Assembly (NCBI RefSeq): GCF_900116225.1
Contig: NZ_FOZZ01000005.1
Span: forward strand, 186,001 to 250,000
Reading direction: 5' to 3'
Length of the DNA: 64,000 nucleotides
Source: Sphingobacterium wenxiniae
GTDB lineage: Bacteria; Bacteroidota; Bacteroidia; Sphingobacteriales; Sphingobacteriaceae
A program made the translations under genes and the position numbers. Positions 25,836 through 34,909 of the stretch are shown here, in pieces. Below the pieces are notes generated by a model. The model was not told the DNA's origin. It did no database searches and worked only from the letters and a program-made list of their open reading frames with translations. The first letter of the stretch is position 1. Each line of letters begins with the position of its first letter.

Positions 25836-28800
25836 ATGCAATTAACAAAGCTGGAAATAAAAGGGTTTAAAAGCTTCGGCGATAAGATTACCATCAACTT
25901 TAATGAAGGAGTAACGGCTATCGTTGGACCTAATGGCTGTGGAAAATCCAATGTGGTGGATGCAATACGTTGGGTGCTGGGCGAACAGAGCACACGCATG
26001 CTCCGCTCCGAGAAGATGGAGAACATCATCTTCAACGGAACAGCCAACCGCAAACCGGCCAACCTTGCCGAGGTATCGCTCACTTTCGAGAACAACAACA
26101 AGCTTCTCCCCACAGAGTTCACCACCGTTACTATCACCCGTAAACTCTACCGCACGGGTGAAAGTGAGTATCGCTTAAATGATGTCAAATGCCGGCTAAA
26201 GGACATTACAGATCTATTTTTAGATACAGGCCTAGGTGCTGACTCCTATGCTATTATCGAATTGAAGATGATTGACGAAATCATCAATAACAAGGACAAT
26301 TCCCGCCGTAATCTTTTTGAAGAAGCTTCTGGTATTTCCAAATATAAAGTACGCAAAAAGCAGACCTTATCACGCTTAAAGGACACTGAATCCGATTTGT
26401 CGCGTGTGGACGATTTGCTATATGAAATCAACAAGAATCTAAAACAGCTGGAAACACAGGCTAAAAAAGCCGATAAATACTTCCAACTGAAAGAAGAGTA
26501 TAAAGAAGCAAGTATTGGTTTGGCGTATTACCGATTGGAAAATTTCAGCAACGATTTGGAACGGATCGCCGAACAGGAACAGACGCAACAAGAAAATATC
26601 CAGATAACCAACGGCAAAATCGAAGAGCAGGAAAACCAACTTCGCGATCTCCGTCAAGACATGCTTGCCAAAGAGAAAAATCTCGCCAAGCAACAGAAAA
26701 GCACAAACGAATACATCCATAAGATTCGCGCTTATGAGTCGGATAAAAAAATCAAGAATGAGCAGATGCGTCACTTGCAGGACAAGGAAATGCGCTTGAC
26801 CGCCGAACTCAACACCGACAAAAAACAGCTTGAGCATGTACAGCACACCCTAAAAAGGTTGAATGAAGAGCTATTTGAAGAACAGGGCAAATTAGATGTT
26901 TTCCAGTTAGATATACAACATAACCAAACGGAGGTAGAGGGATTACGAAACCAACAGCGTTCCGCCAAAGCGAAACTCGATGCCTTCACACAAGAAAGCA
27001 GTGATATTCAGAACAGAATCTACAAATTAGAAAAGGATATTGCCGTCCTGCACATCCAGAAAGACGCTTTGCAACAAGAATCGCTTCGCACGATGACAGA
27101 TGCGACTTCCAGAGTCGAAGAACTGAATGAATTTAACAAAGCCGTCACAGATTTGGAAGAACGCGTTGCCCAGCAACAAGCACAATATGAAGAAGCACAA
27201 CAAGCGGAGAACGCCCTGCAACAACAGATGCAGACCATCGAAGAACGACTCAACGAGACCCGCACACAACTAAACCGTGAATCGCGCTTAGTTGACGCCA
27301 AACAGAACGAATACAACCTGACAAAGTCTTTGGTTGACAACCTCGAAGGATTTCCAGAATCTATTAAGTTCCTACGAAAAAATGCAGGATGGAGAAAATC
27401 CTATCCTTTATTTTCTGACATTCTTTTCTGTCAAGAAGAATATCGGGTAGCCATTGAGAACTATTTGGAACCCATCATGAACCATTATGTGGTGGAAAGC
27501 CAGCAGGAAGCTGTACAGGCTATACAATTGTTAAGTGACGCATCCCGCGGTCGGGCAAACTTTTTTGTTCTGGATGCCATCCAGGTTGCAGAAAATACAC
27601 CTACAAAACCTGAAAATGCCGTATCAGCATTAGACGTGATCAAGGTCGATAAAAAATATAGCGCTTTATGCGAACAGCTATTGCAGCATGTATTTATCCT
27701 AAAACCAGATGCTGTCGACACATTAGAGCAACAATTGCCACAAGAAGACATTATCATATTGCACCCCGAAGGAAAGTTCGCCAAGAATAGACTGGGACTA
27801 AGTGGTGGCTCCGTAGGTTTATTTGAAGGAAAACGTATCGGTAGGGCAAAAAACCTAGAGAATCTGGCAAAAGAGATTAAGGAAATCAACCAACGTATAG
27901 AAAAATTACAGGAAAATGAAGCAGCAGATGTAGACACACTGGCTACGCTACGGATTTCTTCACAGAAAGATGTTATCGATGAACTTCGCGCTGTATTGAA
28001 CCGCCTGAACAATGAATTGATTTCCGTAAAAACCAAACAAGAGCAATACCAGACTTTCATAACAACAAGCCAGAACCGCAAGCAGGACATCGAAAGCAAA
28101 ATCACTGTGATTAGCTACGAATTACAAAAAGCAGAACCGGAATTACAGATACTTAAAGTAGAAGCCGAAACACACCAAAAGCAATTGGCTGAACTGCAAA
28201 ATGCTTACAATGAAATAGCCGATATTTTAACGGAAAAATCCACAGCATTCAACCAGGAAAACATCCGCTTCCATCAACAGCAAAACAAAGTATCCAGCCT
28301 GCAAAAGGATCTGGAATATCGCGAGAGTCAACAAGAGGCCTTAGAAATCCGCGTTGAAAAAAACAGCCTGGAATACGAGCAAGTCAAAGTTGACATGAAG
28401 GATGCCATGCAATATGTTGACCATAACGATGACGACCTTGTAGCGATGTATGCGCAAAAAGAATCGTTGGAAAAAGGGTTGCAGGAGATGGAGGAAGATT
28501 TTTATACTTCGCGAAAGAAAATCAATGATTTAGAAGAGGAAATCACCCAATTACGCCGCAACAAAGATCAAAATGACTTCCTACTTTCGGAACTTAAGGA
28601 GAAAAAGACTGCCTTACAGATAGATCTCAATTCTTTAAAAGAGCGATTGGCAGTAGAGTTCAACATTGACATCAATGAACTGTTGCAAAGTGAAATACCC
28701 GAATTGCAAGCTTCACAGCAAGAGCTATCAAGCAGCTGCGATCAACTTCGAAAACAGTTGGATACCTACGGGTCGATAAACCCAATGGCAAAGGAGGCAT

Positions 28801-29372
28801 ACGACGAAATGCTCGAACGCCATACGTTTATATCTAAAGAAAAAGCAGACTTAATGGAGGCTAAGGCTTCTCTCATGAGTACCATCAACGAAATCGACCA
28901 AACGGCAAACAGCAAATTCATGCACACATTCAACACCGTGCGTGAAAACTTCGTTCAGGTATTCCGCTCTCTGTTCAACCAAGAGGATTCCTGCGACATG
29001 GTGCTGACCGATCCCGCCAATCCTTTAGAGTCCGATATTGACATTGTCGCGAGACCAAAGGGTAAACGACCATTGTCTATCAACCAACTTTCAGGAGGAG
29101 AAAAAACACTGACCGCGACAGCATTACTGTTCTCACTGTATCTCCACAAACCCGCTCCGTTCTGTATATTCGATGAGGTAGATGCCCCATTGGACGACAC
29201 CAACATTGATAAGTTCAACAATATTATCCGGGATTTCTCGAAAAACTCTCAGTTCATTATCGTCTCGCACAACAAGCGCACCATTGCCAGCACCGACATT
29301 ATTTACGGAGTTACCATGGTAGAACAAGGGGTGTCACGTGTTGTTCCTGTAGATTTAAGAGATGTGGCTTAG
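25836..29372 (+). CDS. smc: Chromosome segregation protein SMC
   Basis: A 1178-residue condensin ATPase of normal length. Walker A GPNGCGKSN is at 31-39; long coiled coils run from about 170 to 490 and 660 to 1020, around a hinge at about 510-640. The C-terminal head has signature LSGGEKTLTA (from 1085) and Walker B IFDEVDAPLDD (from 1111). With ScpA and ScpB, which are not in the window, it loops and segregates chromosomes. Nothing is missing. The gene sits between two strong hairpins and is probably transcribed alone. Several open frames on the opposite strand are by-products of its composition. Confidence 0.97.
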   Translation: MQLTKLEIKGFKSFGDKITINFNEGVTAIVGPNGCGKSNVVDAIRWVLGEQSTRMLRSEKMENIIFNGTANRKPANLAEVSLTFENNNKLLPTEFTTVTITRKLYRTGESEYRLNDVKCRLKDITDLFLDTGLGADSYAIIELKMIDEIINNKDNSRRNLFEEASGISKYKVRKKQTLSRLKDTESDLSRVDDLLYEINKNLKQLETQAKKADKYFQLKEEYKEASIGLAYYRLENFSNDLERIAEQEQTQQENIQITNGKIEEQENQLRDLRQDMLAKEKNLAKQQKSTNEYIHKIRAYESDKKIKNEQMRHLQDKEMRLTAELNTDKKQLEHVQHTLKRLNEELFEEQGKLDVFQLDIQHNQTEVEGLRNQQRSAKAKLDAFTQESSDIQNRIYKLEKDIAVLHIQKDALQQESLRTMTDATSRVEELNEFNKAVTDLEERVAQQQAQYEEAQQAENALQQQMQTIEERLNETRTQLNRESRLVDAKQNEYNLTKSLVDNLEGFPESIKFLRKNAGWRKSYPLFSDILFCQEEYRVAIENYLEPIMNHYVVESQQEAVQAIQLLSDASRGRANFFVLDAIQVAENTPTKPENAVSALDVIKVDKKYSALCEQLLQHVFILKPDAVDTLEQQLPQEDIIILHPEGKFAKNRLGLSGGSVGLFEGKRIGRAKNLENLAKEIKEINQRIEKLQENEAADVDTLATLRISSQKDVIDELRAVLNRLNNELISVKTKQEQYQTFITTSQNRKQDIESKITVISYELQKAEPELQILKVEAETHQKQLAELQNAYNEIADILTEKSTAFNQENIRFHQQQNKVSSLQKDLEYRESQQEALEIRVEKNSLEYEQVKVDMKDAMQYVDHNDDDLVAMYAQKESLEKGLQEMEEDFYTSRKKINDLEEEITQLRRNKDQNDFLLSELKEKKTALQIDLNSLKERLAVEFNIDINELLQSEIPELQASQQELSSSCDQLRKQLDTYGSINPMAKEAYDEMLERHTFISKEKADLMEAKASLMSTINEIDQTANSKFMHTFNTVRENFVQVFRSLFNQEDSCDMVLTDPANPLESDIDIVARPKGKRPLSINQLSGGEKTLTATALLFSLYLHKPAPFCIFDEVDAPLDDTNIDKFNNIIRDFSKNSQFIIVSHNKRTIASTDIIYGVTMVEQGVSRVVPVDLRDVA

Positions 29373-29378
29373 ATAAGA

Positions 29379-29439
29379 ATAAAGAGCAAAGAAGCAAGAG
29401 ACAAGACTTAATCTTTTCTCTTTCTTCTTTGCTCTTTAT
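29379..29439. terminator. Purine-rich inverted repeat, copy 2, between convergent smc and MFS genes
   Basis: A perfect 16-base stem (29379-29394 with 29424-29439) built on AAAGAGCAAAGAAG, nearly the same words as the repeat at 871-941. It lies 6 bases past the smc stop and 12 before the MFS stop, well placed as a bidirectional terminator. Confidence 0.7.
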
Positions 29440-29451
29440 GCTCTTATTTCT

Positions 29452-30678
29452 CTATCCCTTACGCCCCAGTCCCATAATACTCTTATTCAGAAAAGATAGC
29501 ACACCAACAAGTACAATCACTATACCCAGCACAATAAAGATATTATTTACACCAAAAAAATCGGCTGCCCAACCCGTTCCTAGTAAACCAATCACAGTCG
29601 GGATAATAGCAATACTAAAATACAAGGAAAAAACTCGCCCCATAAGCTCCGGGCGTATCTCTTCTTGCAGAACCGTTGTAAAGCTCGCATTATAAATTGC
29701 GGCCGTTATACCAGCAATAGCTGTTAAACCTACAAAAATCCAGAATGTATTGGGTGGTATAAGGCCCGAAAGCGATAAACTAACGCCGAGAATGACATGC
29801 ATCAAGTTAATCAGCACTACTTTTGGAGTACTAGGTTTAAAAATCCCCAACATACTCCCCCCGACCAACATACCTATCCCCCAGACTACCTCCACGATGC
29901 TCATCTCCCATTTACCACCACCAAAATATTGTAATGTGAGCAAAGGAAACAACACAGCAATAGGCATAATACAGAAAGTACCAATAGAGATATAGATAAA
30001 CAACCAGGTCAACCCCTTATTATCCGCAATAGCTTTCATCCCCAACTTCAGATCATACCAAGCCTGCGCTAAGCTTGCTTTGGCCTTCTCGGTAGTTTCA
30101 GGATTAGGTATATGGACAAATAGCAAAGATATAATAGCCACCACTGCTCCACCAATATCTAATAAAAGTACATTACCTATAGACATTAAGGATATCGCCA
30201 AAGCGCCCAAAGCGGGACCAGCGATTGCCGAAACAGACTGGATCATCTGATTGATCCCTGCGATACGCAACAATTCACTTTCGGGCGCAATCATTGGAAC
30301 TGAGGCCTGCATAGCCGGCATATGGAATGCAGATCCTACTGAGCGCAAAGCCAACATTGCATAGATAAGAATCAGGCTTTCATAGCCCATATAGAAACTA
30401 ATCGACATAACCAATGTACATAAGGCAACAAAACCATCTGCCAACATCATTGTCTTTTTTCTATCCCAGCGGTCAATATATACACCAGCAAACGGCCCTA
30501 TAATACCAGCAGGAAGCATCCCCGCAATAGCACCGTAAGCAAGCACCTCCGCAGAGCCGTGCTCGATACTCAACCATATAATAATGGCGAAATTCACAGC
30601 AGAGCTGCTAATTAGGGAAATAAATTGCCCAATCCATATAAAGAGGAACTTCCTTTTCCAAGAATCTTTTTCTTTCAT
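29452..30678 (-). CDS. MFS transporter, EntS/MFS_3-like
   Basis: From the ATG at 30678 the product has 408 residues. An upstream start at 30732 would add 18 residues that look unconserved. About 12 membrane helices are visible, with a motif-A-like loop IDRWDRKKTMML between helices 2 and 3 and a central charged loop near 195-220. It resembles the MFS_3 group (EntS, siderophore or drug exporters). No neighbouring gene suggests the substrate. It is convergent with smc and divergent from nothing, with a 270-base spacer before Hsp20. Confidence 0.85.
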   Translation of the reverse strand: MKEKDSWKRKFLFIWIGQFISLISSSAVNFAIIIWLSIEHGSAEVLAYGAIAGMLPAGIIGPFAGVYIDRWDRKKTMMLADGFVALCTLVMSISFYMGYESLILIYAMLALRSVGSAFHMPAMQASVPMIAPESELLRIAGINQMIQSVSAIAGPALGALAISLMSIGNVLLLDIGGAVVAIISLLFVHIPNPETTEKAKASLAQAWYDLKLGMKAIADNKGLTWLFIYISIGTFCIMPIAVLFPLLTLQYFGGGKWEMSIVEVVWGIGMLVGGSMLGIFKPSTPKVVLINLMHVILGVSLSLSGLIPPNTFWIFVGLTAIAGITAAIYNASFTTVLQEEIRPELMGRVFSLYFSIAIIPTVIGLLGTGWAADFFGVNNIFIVLGIVIVLVGVLSFLNKSIMGLGRKG

Positions 30679-30891
30679 AAGAAAACACGAATAAATAAAA
30701 CGAATCCGGCCTTCTACAACCGTACAAAACAAATATATAAGCTGTGGAATAAAACCCGAAACGGCCTATTCCTAATGGATAACCAGTGTAGGAACCGGCA
30801 CTTACGCTATTCTATCGCGCACAGTCAATATCCTGTATAGAGCAGTAATTTTCATAGCGTCAAAAGTAGTAAATTTCCGTAATAAATAAAA

Positions 30892-30924
30892 AATAGCCCC
30901 TGCAAAAAAATCGCAGGAGCTATT
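30892..30924 (-). terminator. Hairpin after hsp20
   Basis: AATAGCCCCTGC (30892-30903) pairs with 30913-30924 with one mismatch and an A-rich loop, just beyond the hsp20 stop. Confidence 0.65.
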
Positions 30925-30950
30925 CTCACCTTAAAACACTTACTACACTT

Positions 30951-31394
30951 TTATTTTACTTCGATCAATCGTTTCGCAACAATCGATTCTTCTTTTTTAC
31001 CTACTGTAAGCACCAATACACCATCTTCATAAGAAGCAGTGATGTTGCTGTAGTCCACCGTATCCGGAAGAGAAAAAGACCGGGTGAAAGAGGTGTAGCT
31101 AAACTCACGTTTGCTGTACAATTTTTCCTCTACATTATTTTCTTCTTTTTTCTCCACAGAAATCGTAATCAGGTTTTTATCAACATTGATTTTGAAATCC
31201 GATTTCTGCAATCCCGGAGCTGCCAATTCGATATTAAACGTTTTATCAGTTTCTGCGATATTCACCGCAGGAACTCTCGTCACCAAACGATCGCCAACAA
31301 AAGAATCGTTAAAGAAATTATCAAAAAAACTGTTCACATACGGATTTACACCATCTGTATTCAATGTTTTGGTTGGAAATTTAATTAATGCCAT
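30951..31394 (-). CDS. Hsp20/alpha-crystallin small heat-shock protein
   Basis: A 147-residue protein with the alpha-crystallin domain at about 40-138: the AAPGLQKSDFKINVD strand pair, the YTSFTRSFSLPDTVD loop and ASYEDGVLVLTVGKKE. It ends with a short tail containing RLIEVK, a partial I-x-I/V assembly motif. It acts as an ATP-independent holdase. Unusually for this phylum the ATG is preceded by a strong Shine-Dalgarno sequence. It has its own terminator and appears monocistronic. Confidence 0.93.
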   Translation of the reverse strand: MALIKFPTKTLNTDGVNPYVNSFFDNFFNDSFVGDRLVTRVPAVNIAETDKTFNIELAAPGLQKSDFKINVDKNLITISVEKKEENNVEEKLYSKREFSYTSFTRSFSLPDTVDYSNITASYEDGVLVLTVGKKEESIVAKRLIEVK

Positions 31395-31401
31395 GTTTAT
31401 A

Positions 31402-31410
31402 TCCTCCTAT
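31402..31410 (-). promoter_or_regulatory. Strong Shine-Dalgarno sequence of hsp20
   Basis: On the minus strand ATAGGAGGAT lies about 7 bases before the ATG at 31394. Most genes in this window have no such motif. Confidence 0.75.
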
Positions 31411-31531
31411 TTTTTTCTTTTAATCAATTACACCAAGCTTAAGTCAAACCTTATGCCGATTGAAAAAAATAGAAAAACCAAGCCATTTTGACACTAAACA
31501 TTCAAAATAAGATGACTTTTTGTCTTAAAAC

Positions 31532-31897
31532 CTATCGCTTATATTGTAAACAGACCGCAGAATGGGCAGAATCCGTTCCAAAGGGAGGCGTAGTCTTTGT
31601 GATACGCACAGTAATCTCTTCCGTAAAAAGATAACGCGTACGTATCTCCATCAAGATGGCTTGAGCAGCCGATTCGATAAGCTTTCTTTTAGGACGCATC
31701 ACCTCTTGCAAGATAACATATAGCTCTGCATAATTTAACGTGTTTTGCAGATCCTCAGCATCTAGGTTCTCAAAAGGAAAACGAACACTTACATCAACAA
31801 AAAACTCATTGCCTAAAACCTGTTCTTCTTCATAAAAACCGATTGGCGAAAAAAAACGCACCTGACTTAATGATACCTCCTGTGTAATTGTCCCCAT
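31532..31897 (-). CDS. folB: Dihydroneopterin aldolase
   Basis: A 121-residue protein of normal FolB length. GFYEEEQVLGNEFFVDV near 21-37 holds the catalytic-site glutamate, NYAELY near 54-59 the conserved tyrosine, LIESAAQAI near 72-80 the substrate glutamate, and ITKTTPPF near 98-105 the catalytic lysine. It cleaves 7,8-dihydroneopterin to hydroxymethyl-dihydropterin in folate synthesis. The usual HG of other FolB proteins (YHGVxxEE) is replaced by SPIGFYEEE, a small deviation. Other fol genes are not in the window. Confidence 0.88.
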   Translation of the reverse strand: MGTITQEVSLSQVRFFSPIGFYEEEQVLGNEFFVDVSVRFPFENLDAEDLQNTLNYAELYVILQEVMRPKRKLIESAAQAILMEIRTRYLFTEEITVRITKTTPPFGTDSAHSAVCLQYKR

Positions 31898-32341
31898 ACC
31901 ACAAACTTAACAAAAATTCCAAACAGTCTGTTTTACTTATTATTTTACTATACTTTCTACAGACCTGCTTCGCCCTTTCTTCGGACACTCTTCGGCCATT
32001 TACCGAAGATTTACCGTGAAGTTATCGTACTTTTACCGTGCATTTCACGGTAAACTCTCGGTAAAAGCTCAGTAAAAACCGGGTAACCGGGCGAACAAAG
32101 AGCGAACAAGGTCTACAGCCAGTCCGAATAAAACACGATAATTAAGCCCTCCGAAATTGACATTCACAGTCCTTTTCCGACCTTAACCGCATCAATTTCA
32201 CGGACGAACCCTAAAAGGATTAAAAGCAAAGCATCCTATATGAAAAAATTGTACGTTGTTTTAATTTGCATTTGAAACAACATAAATAGGCGATGCCGCC
32301 GTTGCTCGCAACGGCGGCATCGCCTATTTATGTTATTATTC
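31898..32341. repeat. Non-coding spacer with dispersed TTTACCG words and the asnB terminator
   Basis: 444 bases without a credible gene. From 31999 to 32086 the words TTTACCG(TG) and the inverse CACGGTAAA/CTCGGTAAA recur six or more times at about 10-base intervals, followed by two GCGAACAA words. The right end is the asnB hairpin. Confidence 0.6.
32279..32334 (-). terminator. 27-bp perfect hairpin after asnB
   Basis: Arms 32279-32305 and 32308-32334 are exactly complementary with a 2-base loop, 7 bases past the asnB stop. It is the longest perfect stem in the window. Confidence 0.85.
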
Positions 32342-34030
32342 TTAAACCGTCTCTAATTTTTTGGCATAGCTATCGTTATGCACCGCAGCAACTGCTCGCC
32401 CTGAAGGGTCATTTAAGTTTTGGAATGATGCATCCCAAGCCAAGGCCTCTGGTGTACTACACGCCACAGACTTCACAGAAGGCACTGTCTTTGCCGCAGC
32501 TTCCGAAGGGAAATGCGATTCAAATATGGTACGATACAAAAATTCTTCTTTATTTTTAGGTGTGTTGACCGGGAATCTTTCCGCAGCGCCTGCAAATTCT
32601 TCATCTGTCACCTTACTCTCTGCCTGCGCTTTGAGTGTATCTATCCAGCTATAACCTACACCATCCGAAAACTGTTCTTTTTGGCGCCATGCAATACTTT
32701 CAGGCAGGTAATCCTCGAACGCTTTGCGCACAACCCATTTTTCCATACGTCCCTCACGAATCATTTTATCGGCAGGATTCAAGCGCATCGCCACATCCAT
32801 AAACTCTTTGTCCAAGAAAGGAACTCGACCTTCTACTCCCCATGCCGCCAAAGATTTATTTGCCCGCAAACAGTCATAAAGATATAATTTCTTTAGCTTA
32901 CGCACCGTTTCCTCATGAAACTCCTGTGCATTTGGCGCTTTATGGAAATATAAGTAACCACCAAACAACTCATCCGACCCTTCACCCGAAAGTACCATTT
33001 TAATACCCATCGACTTAATAACACGCGCCAACAAATACATAGGCGTAGAAGCCCGGATTGTAGTCACATCATACGTTTCCAGATGATAGATCACATCGCG
33101 TATCGCATCCAAGCCCTCTTGGATAGTGAAATTAATTTCGTGATGGATCGTACCAATATGATCTGCCGCCTTTTGCGCAGCGATCAAATCCGGTGCGCCT
33201 TTTAATCCCACAGCAAAAGAGTGCAAACGTGGATACCATGCTTCTTCTTCATCCCCTGACTCAATACGTTTTGAAGCAAATTTTTTCGTAATCGCAGCTA
33301 TAACCGAAGAATCCAATCCCCCCGACAACAACACACCATACGGCACATCCGACATCAATTGTCTATGCACAGCATCTTCCAATGCCTTGCGCAAAACAGC
33401 CAAATCCGTTTCTTCATCTTTCACCGCATCAAAAGATTCCCAATCACGCTGATACCAGAGCTGAGGAGCTTCACTCTCCGCACTGTACCAATAATGTCCC
33501 GGAGGAAACTGCTCGATCACCTCACAAAATCCTTCCAACGACTTTAATTCCGAAGCGACAAACACTTGCCCCTCGCTATCTTTCCCATAATATAGTGGAA
33601 TAATCCCCATGTGGTCGCGAGCCACTAAGAAAGCATCATTGCGTGCATCATACAAAGCAAAACCAAAAATACCGTTCAATTCTTCAATAAACGCGGGTCC
33701 TTTTTCAAGATAAAGCGCCAGAATAACTTCCGAATCAGATTGTGTAGCAAAATTATAATTTGGAATAGAATTTCGTAGTTGTTGATGATTGTATATCTCA
33801 CCGTTCACAGCCAAAACGACCTGACCGTCCGGACTATACAAAGGTTGACTCCCTGATTGGGGATCGACAATAGCTAAACGCTCATGCGCTAAGACCGCCT
33901 TTTCTCCAGCAAAAATACCCGACCAATCCGGTCCGCGGTGACGGATACGCTTAGACATCTCCAACACCTGAGCTCTCAAGGCTTCCGCAGAAGCTTGCTT
34001 CAATTCAAAAGCACCTACAATTCCACACAT
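32342..34030 (-). CDS. asnB: Asparagine synthase B (glutamine-hydrolysing)
   Basis: A 562-residue protein close to the length of E. coli AsnB. The N-terminus MCGIVGAF exposes Cys2 as the glutaminase nucleophile after methionine removal. The class II amidotransferase domain runs to about 200 (RHRGPDWSG, NGEIYNH). The synthetase domain has the pyrophosphate loop LLSGGLDSSVIAAI near 233-246 and SGEGSDELFGGY near 345-356. It makes asparagine from aspartate, ATP and glutamine. The length and loop pattern fit AsnB rather than exopolysaccharide-type relatives. Confidence 0.96.
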   Translation of the reverse strand: MCGIVGAFELKQASAEALRAQVLEMSKRIRHRGPDWSGIFAGEKAVLAHERLAIVDPQSGSQPLYSPDGQVVLAVNGEIYNHQQLRNSIPNYNFATQSDSEVILALYLEKGPAFIEELNGIFGFALYDARNDAFLVARDHMGIIPLYYGKDSEGQVFVASELKSLEGFCEVIEQFPPGHYWYSAESEAPQLWYQRDWESFDAVKDEETDLAVLRKALEDAVHRQLMSDVPYGVLLSGGLDSSVIAAITKKFASKRIESGDEEEAWYPRLHSFAVGLKGAPDLIAAQKAADHIGTIHHEINFTIQEGLDAIRDVIYHLETYDVTTIRASTPMYLLARVIKSMGIKMVLSGEGSDELFGGYLYFHKAPNAQEFHEETVRKLKKLYLYDCLRANKSLAAWGVEGRVPFLDKEFMDVAMRLNPADKMIREGRMEKWVVRKAFEDYLPESIAWRQKEQFSDGVGYSWIDTLKAQAESKVTDEEFAGAAERFPVNTPKNKEEFLYRTIFESHFPSEAAAKTVPSVKSVACSTPEALAWDASFQNLNDPSGRAVAAVHNDSYAKKLETV

Positions 34031-34192
34031 AAATTTAATTTTTACTAACGATTTCTATGTTTTATTAAAATTACTCCACAAAGTAAATCATTATAAAACT
34101 AAATTCACAATATTTTTAACAATTATTTGAAAATAAAATAACAAAAATATAGTTTTATTGAAAATTTAGAACCCAAACATTACTTTTATTAA

Positions 34193-34234
34193 AAACGGAG
34201 AGCGTCCTGATATAAATCAGGACGCTCTCCGTTT
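34193..34234 (-). terminator. Hairpin downstream of the decayed toxin-antitoxin operon
   Basis: A 19-base perfect stem (34193-34211 with 34216-34234) and 4-base loop, 12 bases beyond the last reading frame of the minus-strand operon. Confidence 0.8.
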
Positions 34235-34245
34235 AAACGACTTTC

Positions 34246-34329
34246 CTAACCTTCGTCAATGAGCAAACCAATACATTCCTTGTAGGATTTTTGGTTCACC
34301 TTGTCTTTCCAGAGGTTGTCAATTTTCAT
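34246..34329 (-). CDS. Possible 27-residue peptide coupled to the decayed toxin gene
   Basis: The frame starts MKIDNLWKDKVNQKS and ends at 34246. Its ATG overlaps the toxin stop in ATGA (34329-34326), the same overlap as between antitoxin and toxin, and a strong hairpin follows. It may be a short third gene, the remnant of a longer one, or chance. I do not recognise the sequence. Confidence 0.3.
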   Translation of the reverse strand: MKIDNLWKDKVNQKSYKECIGLLIDEG

Positions 34330-34597
34330 TTATCATTATAATGTCCCCAAGCCGAAATTAAGAAGACTTCATCCTCTGATATTTCATAAACAAATCGATG
34401 TTGTTTATTTATCTGCCGGGACCATGTTTCCGTATTCCTATATTTCAATTGTTCGGGTTTACCTATACCACTCCGTGGGTTATCTTGACACGCAGTAATG
34501 AAATCCACTATTTTCTCAACTAGTTTCTTTTGCCCGGCCTTTTATGCTTTCTGACGTCATCTGAAAACTTGTCGGAATACGCAATGGAGAAACTCAT
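34326..34597 (-). pseudogene. YoeB-like mRNA-interferase toxin, broken by a frameshift
   Basis: The frame opens at the ATG 34597 with MSFSIAYSDKFSDDVRKHK, then runs into a stop after ...GKRN. The C-terminal part continues in another frame with KKLVEKIVDFI and ends WSRQINKQHRFVYEISED... to GHYND. Restoring one A in the A-run around 34545-34551 joins both parts into about 90 residues, the length of YoeB/Txe toxins. The late R, H and Y residues of that active site (HRFVY, GHYND) are present. The gene overlaps the antitoxin end in ATGA. Either it is a real loss of function or an error in a homopolymer. Confidence 0.78.
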
Positions 34598-34830
34598 AGC
34601 GAATCAATAAAGTCAATAACATCCTTTTTAGTCTTCAAAACACTGGCAGATCTAGTCTTCTTCGAAAAATCCAACATCTTCTCATACTCTTCCTTTGTAT
34701 ATTCGACTTTATCAAATTGAGGATATTCAGAAGTTTCGACTTCCTTAATCTTTTTTATACCAAGAGCTTTCAGTACGTTTTAAATCTTTTCGATTTCCGA
34801 TGTTTCTGCTTCAAAAATTATTGTTTTCAT
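34594..34830 (-). pseudogene. Antitoxin gene with an in-frame stop codon
   Basis: Starting at ATG 34830 the frame reads MKTIIFEAETSEIEKI, stops at TAA (34782-34780), then continues in the same frame NVLKALGIKKIKEVET and so on to DVIDFIDSL, 79 codons in all. Read through the stop it has a short strand, a helix and a charged tail, a typical antitoxin size. The layout resembles small Bacteroidota antitoxins such as DUF2683, but the family is uncertain. Its TGA overlaps the toxin ATG. Antitoxin and toxin thus each carry one disabling change. Confidence 0.7.
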
Positions 34831-34909
34831 ACTGCTTGTTTTACTCAAAGATACGAAAATATAGAGATATGTCTAATGTATGATATGGAATCTGTTCCCC
34901 CCCCTTCCT

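Noticed and set aside
27485..28105. A 206-codon antisense frame within smc
   Set aside because: Serine/cysteine-rich composition typical of antisense reading of coiled-coil DNA; smc is certain.
30625..30840. A 71-codon plus-strand frame between the MFS and hsp20 genes
   Set aside because: It overlaps the start of the MFS gene antisense and has no recognisable feature.
34246..34830. Linking the two toxin-antitoxin loci as a defence island
   Set aside because: They are 15 kb apart among housekeeping genes, and one is decayed; no other defence gene is seen.
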